A stretch of DNA of 64,000 bases from the NCBI GenBank assembly GCA_030737875.1, contig CM060923.1:36510501-36574500 (forward strand). Reading direction: 5' to 3'. Below the pieces are notes generated by a model. It saw nothing but the letters and a program-made list of their open reading frames with translations. It searched no databases and had not been told where the DNA came from. Source of the stretch: Allium sativum (Eukaryota > Streptophyta > Magnoliopsida > Asparagales > Amaryllidaceae). Shown piece by piece: positions 34,720 through 46,063 of this stretch. The translations under genes and the position numbers were made by a program. The first letter of the stretch is position 1. Each line of letters begins with the position of its first letter.

Positions 34720-36230
34720 GTGGATGTATAAAATAAAAGCGAATACCATTCAAAACATTGAGAAATCCTATTGGATCCCTCCAACCTGTCTTTCCACATC
34801 ATAACTCATCTATCAACTAATATATGTATAACAATTAGACAACAAAATCTAATTCAGATAAGATGAATCTTCCGCTTTCAAGCAAGTAATGCCTAAAGTC
34901 ATCCATTCACAGATGAGAATATATAACAACAATCACCAAAAAGCAATAAATCTTCCAATCAAACATATCACATAAATAAATATCAATTCAACAATAGATA
35001 TTTGTATTATACGATATGATATAATAGTACTTCCGAAAGTGTGAGAGTTAATTCACACTAATCATCATCATTAGCACTTAATAAATCACGATTATAAAAT
35101 AATCGTGGTCACTCCCATGTTTTGAACGGAACTCATTCGCCCCATCTCTTGACCACCATGATCGCCATCAAACCACCACTCACCATCGCCACCGCCTCAC
35201 CCCCAGCTACTGCGACTTCAAGCTCCACCCCTCAAACCCTCCCACGGTCACTGGAGAAAATGCGATGAATGGAATTTGGTCAACCCCAGATCCTGGCGTT
35301 GTCCAATCACCAACGCCGACCAAACCACCACCAACTTGAATCTCTCTCCTTCCTCCTCCTCCTCTTTCCATCAGTGACTATCGCCTAACAACCACCATAG
35401 CACGCTCTACAAGGTAAAATGCAAAACGAGATATATCTCGGTTTTGGGTAAATTGCATCCACAGCAAGATCCGATCGACGAACGACCAAATTGGATGAGT
35501 TTATGTCGTCGATAGAATAACTTTCATGTTAGGAGTTTTAGCTAATTGTGGACGGATTGCAAAGAGGAATTTCAGCCATTGATTTCAATCAGAGGCTAAG
35601 TTTGCCAACGAGGAGAGATGAGATGATTACATAGCCTCCTCAAAGACGCAATTCGTCAAGTCTGAAAAGTTCCAAACTCGAATCGAGATGTTCTGACTTT
35701 CATTGATGGCTAATAACCCACATTCTGAACACAATGATACAAGTTTCAAAAGTTATTTCGATCGTATGCAAAATCTAGCTTTTGAAATCATACATAATTT
35801 ATATCATTTCTCGATACATGTTTATATCGCGTAAGATCACTCGACAATTCCAATCGACACAAAATTTGGGATCCTGCAATCATAAATCATTCCAAAACCA
35901 ATAAAGCCAGTTTTGTCGAATTCTGAGATCGTTTAAAAAATGACTATTTTCACGTGTTAACACACTCAAGTAAATATAAATCGATTTCCAAACACTCAAT
36001 TTGATCTAAAATAATTTCTTATTATCGATCTAATTCAAATAGAATTATTATTAAACTTCAAACCAATTTAATTTCATATTAAATTGAAGATTCGTAGTTT
36101 CAAGTTCATTCCATATTCAAGTCATCTTATAAATTTAACTTAAGTTGGTAAATTTTAATTTCATTCACTTTAATATTGAAATTCTTTAAATATTCAACGT
36201 TCAAAATTCAAGGTTGTTTCAATAGGTAAA
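34720..36230 (-). mobile_element. Decayed LTR related to the LARD LTR
   Basis: A 23-bp block at 35906-35928 is identical to 54739-54761 and 62608-62630 in the LARD LTRs. It is followed, as there, by ATTTCA-AATTAAAT-rich sequence. A proline/histidine-codon-like CACCATC-rich stretch (35120-35400) corresponds in position to 53940-54240. The ends are not identifiable, and 33961-34720 is featureless AT-rich DNA. It is an old copy of the same broad LTR group. Confidence 0.5.
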
Positions 36231-37884
36231 AACGTGGAAACTTTTAGCGGACCCCTAAAATCAGATTTGATATTAGACGGATCATTGTGTAAATTTCAAT
36301 GTAAAGCGGATTACTAAAATCATAACAATATTATTTCCGTGTTTTATTGCGCCACTACTTAAAAAAATCGAAAAACTGTAAATATTAAAAAAAGATAACT
36401 AGAAAAGAATAATTGCAGAAATGTGTGTACTTATTGTGAAAAAGAGCTGATATATCTGCAACTATTCACATAACATATATTGGAAAAGAAAAAAGAAAAC
36501 TGTAGAAATACCTGCATTTATTGTGAAAAGATGTAGACGTATCTGCAATTATTCTCATAATATATTGTAGACATGTCTGGGTGTATCAAAAACAACAAAC
36601 ACGTCTGCAACTTTTCTGTATAATTGCTTATTTTCCTTCATTTCTACTAGAAATGTTATAGTTTTCATTTGTATGCAATTTACATTGTTTTTTGACGATT
36701 TTCCGTAATGATGTAATGTTGAATAAGTATAGACGTTGAATCCAAATTTTGAAGCAATCAACAAAAATTGAATAAAAGTATGCATATTGTGGTGATATCT
36801 GCAATTTTTTTGAAAACCCGCAGTTACTCGGGCATGTTTTGCGAAAACATGATTTTTTCCTCTCTTTTTTTTTTAAAGTATTTTTTTTAATTTCCTTACG
36901 TGAATGTGAAGATGATTTTGAATTGAACAAAATTTTGAGGTTTGGCAATTTTTTACATTTACTTTTGATGCTTTTTGTAGAACAATGATTAAATTTGCAA
37001 TGTTTGTAGGCATAGATTTTTTTGTATATTTTAAATCTTTACAGGGATCTTAACCAAACTAACTCTATTTTTTTTTTTCTGCATAAGCTTTATTGACAAA
37101 CACGCTTCCATTCATTCATTGTATACAATTATTTGTAATTTTGCTTTTTTATTAGAGAGCATATATAAATATTTTCGTTGTTTTGTTACTTTAGATTAGA
37201 TGAAATGGTATTTGGGTGAGTTGCCATGGTTTGGACAACATTTTTTTTTTTTTTTCATTGTTCTACTACAGTCTACAGATTAGATAAAATGGTAATGGTG
37301 CGCAGCCAAGATTTAGACCGTCTGTCGGTTATTGAAGATGATAATTATTTTGAGTGATAAAACCGGTTATGTTTCAATATAAAATTTGGTTGCATTATTG
37401 TGAGAGATAAATATGGTTGTGATGTGTAGCACTTGCTGTATAATTTGGGTTTCACAATTAAGGTGTTTTTGAATTCTAAAGTGGCATATGCATTTGTTGT
37501 ATGTATTTGATGTCCGTTTGAATTCGGTAGCAAATCAAAAAATCTGGTAGCAAATCAAAAAATTGTTGTATGTATTTGGAATAGATAAATTACTTTCTGT
37601 ATGTTAGTTTGGATCTGATGGTAAACCAAAAATTTGCTGTATGTATTTTTAATTTTGAATCTTGAATCGAAGCCAACCTGTTTACATAAATGAGATGTAT
37701 TAATTAAAAAAATTAACATCAAATGTTCGATGAAATTTAAGGAGAGAAGATATAATATAGAAAATTAAAGAGAAAAATTAAAATTTTTACCATTAGTTAA
37801 TAGATTACCTTTGATGCATGCATAATATGGGTATTTCTGTAGGATTGCTTTGCCCTCATTGCAAAACCATATTATGCAAAACCA
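36231..37884. other. AT-rich intergenic sequence, no gene seen
   Basis: This is AT-rich sequence with poly-T runs (36860-36890, 37070, 37230). The short ORFs have no domain-like content. No terminal repeats or TSDs were recognised. Confidence 0.5.
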
Positions 37885-37892
37885 AGTTAACC

Positions 37893-38504
37893 TAGGGCTG
37901 AATTTTTTTACCATATTACCACTTAACAGCCATTACCAACCACTATCAACAAAAGTGGTACCGAACAGGTGGTAACCAATTTGATTGGTACGATATGCCA
38001 AACCACATGAAAATATGCGATACGGTAATGGTAATTGAGCATTGAAAATGGTAATTACCATACATACCACATATATGTTTATTACATAACGAAGAATTTT
38101 TAATATGTAATGATTTAATAAAATACGTAGAAAAACACTATTAGATACAAGATTGAATGCAAGTTTTATTATATACCTTTGAAAAGGTATAATTTAAATG
38201 GTATTTTTGTTCACCCATAAAGTTTTCAAGCATGTTTGATTACGTAAAATAAGATATATAAATAATAATATAATAACAAAAAAAATTAATATTTTAACGT
38301 GAAATATTGTAAACAAAAAGATCTCATACTAGTCAACGGTCAAAACTTATTGCCGACCTCTACCAACCATTGTTAACCATAAACCGAACTATTGATAATC
38401 GATTTTTTTGGCTGGTAATGGTATGATTTTTCCTTTACCATATAAAGTCGGTATGGTAATGGTTTTGAGTACAAAGTTACGGTATCGAGCCGATTCCATC
38501 CCTA
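37893..38504. mobile_element. hAT-like MITE, 612 bp, TSD AGTTAACC
   Basis: It begins TAGGGCTGAATTT and ends GATTCCATCCCTA, imperfect terminal inverted repeats of the hAT TAGGG type. It is flanked by the 8-bp duplication AGTTAACC (37885-37892 and 38505-38512). The interior is rich in GGTAATGG/CCATTACC words in both orientations. It carries no transposase. It lies about 0.5 kb upstream of the EXORDIUM-like start codon, on the promoter side. Confidence 0.88.
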
Positions 38505-38869
38505 AGTTAACCTAGTTAACGTTAACATGAAAAACTATCACATTTCGTTTGTGTATTTATTTAATAGTCAGCAGAAGCCCGCTCACAGGACTACTCAACC
38601 CCAACTTCCAGTCCATACCCATCCACTTCTTTCAAAGAACCCGCCTCTTTTTTCAAAGTCATTAAAAACGACGTACGCTATGACCCACACACATCCATAG
38701 ACTGATAGACCTATTAAACAATTTTTTTTTCAAACAAAGGGCCGTATTCGAAAACGTTTTAATTCCAGGACTAAACTACGTACGCAGCAAGCCTCCCCAA
38801 TCAAACGCAGCCCCAAACAGCAAGCGCCCGCCAGCCTGTCTTCCACATTTCCTTTCTAAATATCTACTC

Positions 38870-38930
38870 ACTCGCCACGTCACATTCCTACGTGTCCCCA
38901 CCTTCCTTCTTCCCTTATATATAAAACCTC
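38870..38930 (+). promoter_or_regulatory. Core promoter of the EXORDIUM-like gene
   Basis: TATATATAAAA at 38916-38926 lies about 80 bp before the ATG. Transcription probably starts near 38945-38960, giving a short CA-rich leader. Two ACGT-core motifs just upstream (CCACGTCA at 38875-38882 and TACGTGTC at 38889-38896) match G-box/ABRE-type sites bound by bZIP or bHLH factors. This fits the hormone and stress response known for the family, but regulation here is inferred. Confidence 0.7.
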
Positions 38931-39003
38931 CTATCCCCCAACGTATTCCTCATTCAACCCCAAATCACTTTCTTTATTTTAAACTTCAAAATCTCCACTG
39001 ATA

Positions 39004-39903
39004 ATGCAAAATTCCATCTTCGTACTCTTCTTCCTTGCCGCCGTAGTGGCCGCAGCACCTCCTCGCAAGCTCGCTCTAGTCCAGCTGCAACCATTAATCC
39101 TTAACTATCATAATGGCCCCCTGCTAAAAGGAAACTACACAATCAACCCCATCTTCTATGGCAAGTTCTCCCCTTCCCAAATCTCCATCATCTCCGACTT
39201 CATCCGATCCCTCTCCTCTCCTTCCCCTCTCCACACCTCCGTCTCCAGTTGGTTCGCCACCACCTACCGCTACAAATCCGGCCCCACCAAACTCTCTCTC
39301 GGCCCCATCCTCGTTGACGACAATCACTCCTTAGGCAAGTCCCTAACCTCCGTCTCCCTCGCATCCCTCGCCTCCCGCGGCTCACATCGCAACGCCATCA
39401 CCGCCGTCTTCACTTCCGCCGACGTCACCGTTGAAGGCTTCTGCATGAGCAGATGCGGCACGCATGGATCTGGTTTCGCCGGTAAGCACAAAAAGTCTAA
39501 ATTCGCGTACATGTGGATTGGCAACTCCGTAACGCAGTGCCCGGGCCAGTGCGCTTGGCCGTTTCACCAGCCGATTTACGGGCCCCAGACTCCTCCATTA
39601 GTAGCGCCTAACGGAGACGTTGGTGTGGATGGAATGATTATCAATTTGGCTACTGTGTTGGCGGGAACGGTGACGAATCCGTTTGGAAACGGGTTTTACC
39701 AGGGCGATGGGAATGCCGGGTTGGAAGCCGTATCGGCTTGTACGGGCGTGTTTGGGAGCGGGGCGTATCCCGGGTATACGGGTAAGGTGTTGGTTGACCC
39801 GGTAACGGGTGCGAGTTATAATGCGAAGGGGATGAATGGGAGGAAGTATTTGCTGCCTGCTATGTGGGATCCTAAGAGCTCACAGTGTGCCACGCTTCTT
39901 TGA
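39004..39903 (+). CDS. EXL2: EXORDIUM-like secreted protein (phosphate-induced protein 1 family)
   Basis: This is an intronless ORF of 299 residues, typical of the EXORDIUM/PHI-1 family (Pfam PF04674, about 300-315 residues). Residues 1-19 form a hydrophobic signal peptide (SIFVLFFLAAVVAAA). The family blocks appear in order: YHNGPLLKG (35-43); NPIFYGKFSPSQ (48-59); SSWFATTYRYK (81-91); FCMSRCGTHGS (146-156); FAYMWIGNS (167-175); CPGQCAWPFHQPIYGPQTPP (179-198); NGDVGVDGMIINLATVLA (203-220); GSGAYPGYTGKVLVD (251-265); KYLLPAMWDP (281-290). There are six cysteines (147, 151, 179, 183, 246, 295) and one N-glycosylation site at Asn44. Family members are apoplastic and promote cell expansion downstream of brassinosteroid or in carbon stress. 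The biochemical activity is unknown. The CMSRCGTHGS form is closest to EXL2 as I remember it, so orthology is tentative. Codon use is GC-rich against AT-rich surroundings. This is the only intact host gene I see. Confidence 0.96.
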   Translation: MQNSIFVLFFLAAVVAAAPPRKLALVQLQPLILNYHNGPLLKGNYTINPIFYGKFSPSQISIISDFIRSLSSPSPLHTSVSSWFATTYRYKSGPTKLSLGPILVDDNHSLGKSLTSVSLASLASRGSHRNAITAVFTSADVTVEGFCMSRCGTHGSGFAGKHKKSKFAYMWIGNSVTQCPGQCAWPFHQPIYGPQTPPLVAPNGDVGVDGMIINLATVLAGTVTNPFGNGFYQGDGNAGLEAVSACTGVFGSGAYPGYTGKVLVDPVTGASYNAKGMNGRKYLLPAMWDPKSSQCATLL

Positions 39904-40040
39904 TTTTGTTCTCCTTTTTCTTCCTTTTGCTTTTTGTAAGGTTAAGTTTATGGTTAAGTAGCGTGATCGTTTTATTCTGTATGTATAGGTGCAAATTGTG
40001 AAATATAAATATGTTGTATACGTATGTGTTTAGGGTGTAT
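39904..40040 (+). terminator. Probable 3' UTR and polyadenylation region of the EXL gene
   Basis: After the TGA comes a T-rich stretch, then TTTGTAAGG and TGTATGTATAG, and AATATAAATATG about 100 bp after the stop. These resemble plant far- and near-upstream polyadenylation elements. The exact site cannot be read. Confidence 0.4.
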
Positions 40041-40256
40041 TATACTTAAAATCAAGCGAATGGACCATTAAGCCTTTAAACTTTCTGGTTATCGACAGCA
40101 GATGAAAATCCAAATTGGCGTGAAAGCCGACGAAGTAATAATTCTATAAAGTAAAGCTGTATATGTGCCTATTGAACAGAATGTGTGATATTTGTTTCAT
40201 TTTAATAAGCTAATTGTATTAACGTGTAATAGCTTTATTCCAATTTCGTTTTGTGT

Positions 40257-40461
40257 GTCCGCGGGTGCGGCGCAGTGGAAAGGAGTCCTAACTTTCTGGT
40301 AAAAGGTCGATGGTTCAATTTCTACCATGCGTTTTCCCATCCTACAGAAATTTACCCGGGGGTATGGCGGCTTGGATTAGCGGACGGCTTTACTGTACCC
40401 TCCTCAGGAGTTTACCGATCCGTCGGGTTCTCCTAGGTTTTCAAAAAAAAAAAAAAAAAAA
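40257..40461 (+). mobile_element. tRNA-derived SINE, copy 1
   Basis: It starts CCGCGGGTGCGGCGCAGTGG (A-box region at about 40265-40279), has a degenerate B box GGTTCAATTT (40312-40321), and ends in a run of about 19 A. The flanks TTTCGTTTTGTG (40244-40255) and TTTGTTTTGTG (40462-40472) form an imperfect TSD. It is closely related to copy 2 about 100 bp downstream. Confidence 0.88.
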
Positions 40462-40565
40462 TTTGTTTTGTGGATGTTTGTACTCGTTTATTGTGAACAA
40501 ATAATTGTGCTGGTATATTGATTGGTTTCTTTCTCTACTGGGCTGTAATAGGATTTCATGCAAAA

Positions 40566-40760
40566 GCCCGCGGGTGCGGCGCAGTGGAAAGGAGGCTTAA
40601 CTTCCTGGTAAAAGGTCGATGGTTCGATTCTTACCATGCGTTTCCCCATCCTACATAAATTTACCCGGAGGTATGCGAGCTTGAATTAGCGGACGGCTTT
40701 ACTGTACCCTCCTCAGGAGTTTTCCGGCCCGCCGGATTCTCCTGGGTTAAAAAAAAAAAA
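40566..40760 (+). mobile_element. tRNA-derived SINE, copy 2, 15-bp TSD
   Basis: The sequence plan is the same as copy 1, with an intact B box GGTTCGATTC (40621-40630) and an A-box-like GCGGCGCAGTGG. The tail is about 12 A. A perfect 15-bp TSD GGATTTCATGCAAAA lies at 40551-40565 and 40761-40775, the mark of LINE-driven insertion. Body motifs TTTACCCGG-GGTATG and GGACGGCTTTACTGTACCCT are shared with copy 1. Confidence 0.95.
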
Positions 40761-41780
40761 GGATTTCATGCAAAAAAATTGCAAAGGTCCATAAAAGCTT
40801 ATGCTGGCAAGTACTTATCCTGGGAAAACTAATATCTTATCCCCCTGTTTGCTGACGTCCTTGTTTTTTTCTTTCCGTACTTGCACAAACGAAGGGACTG
40901 TGGTTTTTTTTGGAAACATAGGCTCACGTACTACAATAACGGACCAATTCTTCTGTATCCATTTCCTCAATCCTCCATTAGCCTTCAATCAAATCTCCCA
41001 TTTCCATTTTTTTTATTTAAGTACAAAAATAATTCAGAGATTTAAATGCAAAATATGAAAATTAGGGATGTTCTGATTGGTTGGGACACGAAAACACACT
41101 GGATTCTGGTACAATAGAATTGGTGCGCAATAGTTTTTCTAGATTTGCTGATCGCATGTGGAAAATATTTGATTTTGCAACTTCCATTGAACTTCAGCAT
41201 GAGTTATGTTAGAGCTCTCTGGCAGCTATAGCCAAAAATCACTGTTTTTTCAACAGTAAACAGCTATTTTTTTTCAAATAAAACTTTAAACGGGAATCAA
41301 GAAAACCTCCGTATGAGTTTTTTTATTTCTTGTTTGCATTGCATTGTTGTAGCGTGAGAGTAAGAATCGAAGAGGATATTTCTCATGTTTTCGATTGTAT
41401 TAACGCTACTGGAGATGTTTTTAGAAGACTACATGTGGGGTCATTTAGCCACTACATGTAATCAACTTCAATCTCTACTGTTGTTAATTAATCCTGGATT
41501 CAATTGAAGAAGTTTCAATCATCTTTGTACTGGACACTGGTTTACACATTATCATGCCCGTAAATTTGGTTTTCAAAAACAAAAAACAAAATGGAAATGC
41601 ATAAGAGCGAAAAGGTACATCATGTCCGTTAGCTAGACTTTTGACCAACGTTGGAAATATGATACTAAGAATTAGGAATCAACAAGGATAATTTGCCAGC
41701 ATCGAACTTGGAAATTGAAAAAGGAGGAATTATATTCCAAGATGTGAGGAGAATGTGAATAATGCCAGAAATAATCACTT

Positions 41781-41938
41781 GTACCTAAATTCCTGTCTCC
41801 GATGCCCAACCAATCATGACCCCGTGATTTTCACTTTTTTGCAATTAAATCTTTTTCTTTTTTTGACTTAATTGCAAAAATATAAAAATCAGAGATCATG
41901 ATTGATTGGGTACAGGGAGATAGATGATTTTCGGTATA
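41781..41938. mobile_element. Fold-back element or small MITE
   Basis: The left arm (41781-41850, containing CCAACCAATCATGA and GTGATTTT, then GCAATTAAAT) is complementary, at roughly three quarters identity, to the right arm (41864-41938, containing ACTTAATTGC, AAAATCA, and TCATGATTGATTGGG). The centre is short and T-rich. No clear TSD was found. Otherwise 40776-42930 holds no gene I can support. Confidence 0.55.
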
Positions 41939-42932
41939 GGGGATTTGCTCTCAACGCAGGATGTACCATGTTTCAGTTTTGATGAAGATCAACGTCAACC
42001 CCGATAGCTAATTTTGTTACTTATATTTTTTGATTCCAAAAGGTTTATTATAAGAGTTATGTGCTAAACTTGTATTGCACAAAAGAGAAAAGAGTTAGAT
42101 CAGTATACAAATGCATATGAATCTCTAGAAGTGGACACGAATAGGTTTGATCCAGTTTGAAGCTCAAACCGTTACCGGGTCAGAACAAACGGTTAACTAC
42201 AAATAAAGACCGTAATATTATATTTTACTACGGTTAGGTTTCAATTCGATCACAAATGCATTCGTTCCGATTTCGATTCGTTCCAATTTGATTTTGAAAC
42301 ATATATCTTTGCACAAATGTAACAATTTTAATAAACAAATCCAAGTTTACAGTTTTTGAAACATCAAAACAGCAACCACATACACATTGATTTTTTTTTT
42401 TTTTAAACACATAATTCCAGCGTACCATACTAGTTGCACATTTAAAACCATGATGCTTCAGCCTTCATTGCTTGATTTACGTCATAAACTTCTTCTAGCT
42501 TACAATACTGACCGCATAATGCTTTACTATTTAATTACATAACTTCAAATATTAAACTACGACACCACTTCTATTTTACGAATATACCAAACGTTACTAT
42601 AGCACAAAGTTATAACAAAATATCAATTATAGTATTATGCAGTTAAAGCGCTCAGCGGATCTAAAGCGACGGAGACGCAAAAGTTGAAGCGGGGATAAAG
42701 CGAGGGAATAGTGAGATATAACAGATGAGTCTAAAATAGCATATAAAACTCGTATTTAATGCTTTTACAAATATATATAAATAACAAATAAATGGTAAAT
42801 TTACATTCAACTTAATTATAATTAATATATTCTTTATTTTAAATAAAAGAAAACGCAAATATATGTAAACAAGTGTAATTTTTTATTTAGCTTGATTAAA
42901 TTTAATAGAATATTATTGTCGATGAGGAAAAT

Positions 42933-43975
42933 TGTCACACGCCAACACCAAAAGTGTGTGTAGTGTAAAAACAATAATCCAAATATATAATGAAAGAAAT
43001 GCGAGAGAACACAGCTTTTTATAGTGATTCGGCACTAACGCCTACGTTCACTTTTATAGTGACCATTCATCGTATGTTTGTTGATTACAAAGTTGTACAA
43101 GCTCGGACAATAGTTAAGTACAAAGTGTTACAATAGAATAACAATATATATGTTTATTCTAAACTTTGACCGAATTGTCCTTTTTCTTCTTCATTGAGAT
43201 GGGTTGACTTGGTCAACTATGTTCAAATTTATCCTTAATGTCCAAGAAGTCCAAAAGATCCCGAAAATAGTATAATTATCCTTGAGAATGCCCAAGTGTT
43301 TATGGAAAACGTGTATGCCACGTTTTAATTGTCCATTCCATGTCCAATGGTCATGAAGAAGAAGGTGATTGCCATTAACGAGGCTCTTAAAGCTCTAGAA
43401 TGCCAAAAATTCTAAGGGAAAAAGATCCAAATGAAGGACAAGGCTTGGCGTATTTATAGGTGAAGGTTGTTAGTGGAGTAGGTGAGATTTGGGGACCACA
43501 TGGCAGATAATTGCATCCCATGAGTGTATAAACCAAAATATCACATTCCGTCTACCCGAAAAGATGGGAAATCGCATCCCACCAGGGGATGCGAAATCTA
43601 GCATCCAGGTGATGTGAGATCGGATCCCTAAGGGAAGTGAAATCTCATCCCTGAGGAGATGCCAGATCGCATCCCTGAGGGGATGCGAGATCGCATCCCT
43701 GAGGGGATGCGAGATCGCATCCCTGAGGGATGCGAAATCTCGTATCCAGGTGATGCGGGATCGCATCCTTGGGGGGTGCAAATCTTAGAGGAAGGCGGAG
43801 TATGGGGATGCGAGCTCCAAGGTGAGAAGCGGAGGAACTTGATGTGATGGAGGGATGCATTGCGCTGTTGGTGGTGCGGTGCGAAGTGAAGGATGATGCG
43901 ATGTGAGGTGGGGAAATTCGGGTTTTCGTTGGTTCGAACTGTAGGGATCCAAGCCTCTGGCTCAGAGGAAATCAA
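42933..43975. mobile_element. LTR-like family E copy with GCATCC palindrome array
   Basis: It opens TGTCACACGCC (42933) and carries the GTGATTCGG ... CCTACGTTCACTTT signature (43021-43054), TATTTATAGGT at 43450, and GAGTAGGTGAGATTTGGGG, shared with 27264-28065. The array at 43500-43790 follows. The right edge is not certain. No coding capacity. Confidence 0.55.
43560..43780. repeat. Palindromic 24-bp tandem array
   Basis: The unit is GCATCCCTGAGGGGATGC plus GAGATC, repeated exactly at 43669-43692 and 43693-43716 and then in decayed form. Diverged units extend to both sides. Each unit is its own inverted repeat, so a transcript would form serial hairpins. Confidence 0.85.
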
Positions 43976-44067
43976 ATGAAATGGGCGGTGCCCACTTGTT
44001 CGACCTAACTGGATAGGTCGATCGCCAATAGGACTGTGGGGCCCAGGACTCCACCGGCACTACGCCC

Positions 44068-44136
44068 GGCTCGGCCGACGACTCGCCTTCGGCTCGGCCG
44101 ACGACTCGCCTTCGGCTCGGCCGACGACTCGCCTCT
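44068..44136. repeat. 23-bp GC-rich tandem repeat, three copies
   Basis: GGCTCGGCCGACGACTCGCC plus TTC is repeated head to tail at 44068, 44091 and 44114, and the last copy ends TCT. It is a GC-rich island in AT-rich DNA. Confidence 0.92.
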
Positions 44137-46063
44137 AGGAGTTACAGTGCAAAGCACCGTAACAGATGTTCTCGAGCTCAAAAGAGGTCATATGATAGGA
44201 GTTTCAGGCCTTTTTAAGTTTGCGATGTGACTTCGACCAAACTGCTCTGTGTTTTCTGACGACGTTCCTGACGCTTGACCACGTTGCTAACCAGGCACTT
44301 GACGGAAGTGAACTTTTATAACCAAGAAACCGAAGAGCCACGATCGCGCCGGATCGTATTAATCCAGAAAACCCAGAGCCAAATAAACCAGAAATCCATG
44401 ATCGCTCCAGATCGTATTATCCATTAACCAGAAAATCAAAAAGCCAGAAATCCGACGGAATTCGACGATCGCTCCGAATCGTTTAGAGATAACCCGGATA
44501 GGTGGAAAAACAAGAGGACCGCAGGGGTCTGATAACCTAAATAACTAGGGAATTCGTAATAAGGAAGTTCGGGTAAACTCGACATCTTGAGATCAAGAAT
44601 GGCCGTTAACCGCATAGCCGGACGAATCATCGTATGTGAACGATCCAATAACCAAACGAGCAGGATCTTCCGGCCAATCGGACAAGATTCTGGTCTCGCC
44701 ACAAGTCATGGCAGTCTTGTCAAAGCAAGACAAGTGGACAAGACATCCTAACGAGCAGGATCTGCCGACCAGACGAGCAAGATCCGTACTTGCCACGAAT
44801 CAAGGAATTCTTATTGCCGGGGGACAAAAGGCCAAGATAGTTGTATGATTATTAAATTTCGGAGTCCCGTTATCGATTTAATACTTCACAAGTAAGTATC
44901 CCTACTTTGCGAAGTAATTTTATTAAAGTTTAAAAAATTAGGGATTTTTCAGTAAAGCAAAAAGGAAACTCAACGGTTCATCATCTGCAAAGAGCATACC
45001 TGGGAAGTTGGCCTATCCCCGTGCATGAGCTGGCCTATCCCCGTGCATGGGTAGGCGGACTTGGTCGTTCTTCGATTCCAAATTCATTTGTGATGAAAAG
45101 CGAACAGTTTATTGTTCATGAAAAGCATGCTCAGGATCTCGCAGGTCCAGTTACATGGGTAAACAAACATAACCATCCACAAATCAAGGCCGGAAAAGGT
45201 AAAAATTTCATTAATAACCATAGGGGTTGATGGTGTTTCGTTGAGCAAAGAGCATGCCCAGGGATTATAATATCCCCCGTACACGGGTATGCCGACTCAA
45301 CCATCTTACAACCGTAATAACCTAAATAACCAAAAGGAATGATACTTCCCAAGGACTGAAGTCCTTAAAGCCAAAACCATAGTCTGAAGCCCAAATAACT
45401 AAGTCCAGAGAACCAGAATGGGAAAGCCATAAGCGAGGAGCACATTATCCAGAAGCCAAGAAACCCAAGAAGTCAAGAACCGAGAATCAACAATGACAAC
45501 GATAATTACACGGTCTCCATAACTCTAGTCGTCATCACCGACGATTATCCCAAGCTCAAGCGCCTTCTCGAGCATCCATTATCCACAAAATCTACGCTTT
45601 TGAGTCATCTTCACTTTCGTTGCATTTGATCGATCAACGAACGTTTTAAAAATACTTCATACATTCCTCCTTGAATTTGCGTCATCGTCGACCCACAATA
45701 TGCATCATTTGGTCGATATTACATTTCATAGCATTTCCAGCTTCTTCGCTATGAAAAACTAAGCACAACGTTTGCAATGCCTTTTCAGTGTTTCAGAAAC
45801 GATATCATCCTTGTCTGGTCCATCATCTTGGTCCGACATCAACATGTATCGATCCAACAACATGCTCCGATCCATGAACCTGTTCCGATCCATCAATGTG
45901 CTTCGATCCATCAACGTGCATAGATCCATCAACATGCTTCGATCGATCCATCACTCACGTAAACACTCGGTTCCATTATCCAACCAAATTCAACCATCAA
46001 CAAGTATCCATACAACGATCAACCATCATCCAAACATAAAAAAATCACCAAAATCATGATAAA
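44137..46063. other. Repetitive sequence of unknown family
   Basis: It contains loose internal repeats: CGATCGC-CCGGATCGTATTA-like words with CCAGAAA-CC (44340-44490), ACGAGCAGGATCT (44658 and 44752), GGCCTATCCCCGTGCATG (45012 and 45031) and an 18-bp array near 45840. This is consistent with a decayed long LTR. No ORF with a recognisable domain and no clear element ends. Confidence 0.4.
45838..45955. repeat. 18-bp tandem array (ATCAACATGCTTCGATCC-type)
   Basis: About six imperfect head-to-tail copies. The apparent peptide repeat SINVLRSINVHRSI on the plus strand is a by-product of the 18-bp period and not evidence of a gene. Confidence 0.8.

Noticed and set aside
39124..39567. Minus-strand ORFs opposite the EXORDIUM-like gene
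   Set aside because: They are shadows of a GC-rich coding strand. The plus-strand reading has a signal peptide and all family blocks.
43660..43740. 24-bp repeats as a CRISPR-like array
   Set aside because: Repeats are contiguous without unique spacers, and the setting is a plant nuclear repeat.
43470..43975. Repetitive minus-strand peptide (SHPLRDAI-type repeats) as a possible gene
   Set aside because: The peptide period follows from the palindromic 24-bp DNA repeat. There is no start context, conservation or domain.
45772..46059. Plus-strand peptide with RSIN repeats
   Set aside because: It is produced by an 18-bp tandem array, has no recognisable domain, and ends at the LTR edge.
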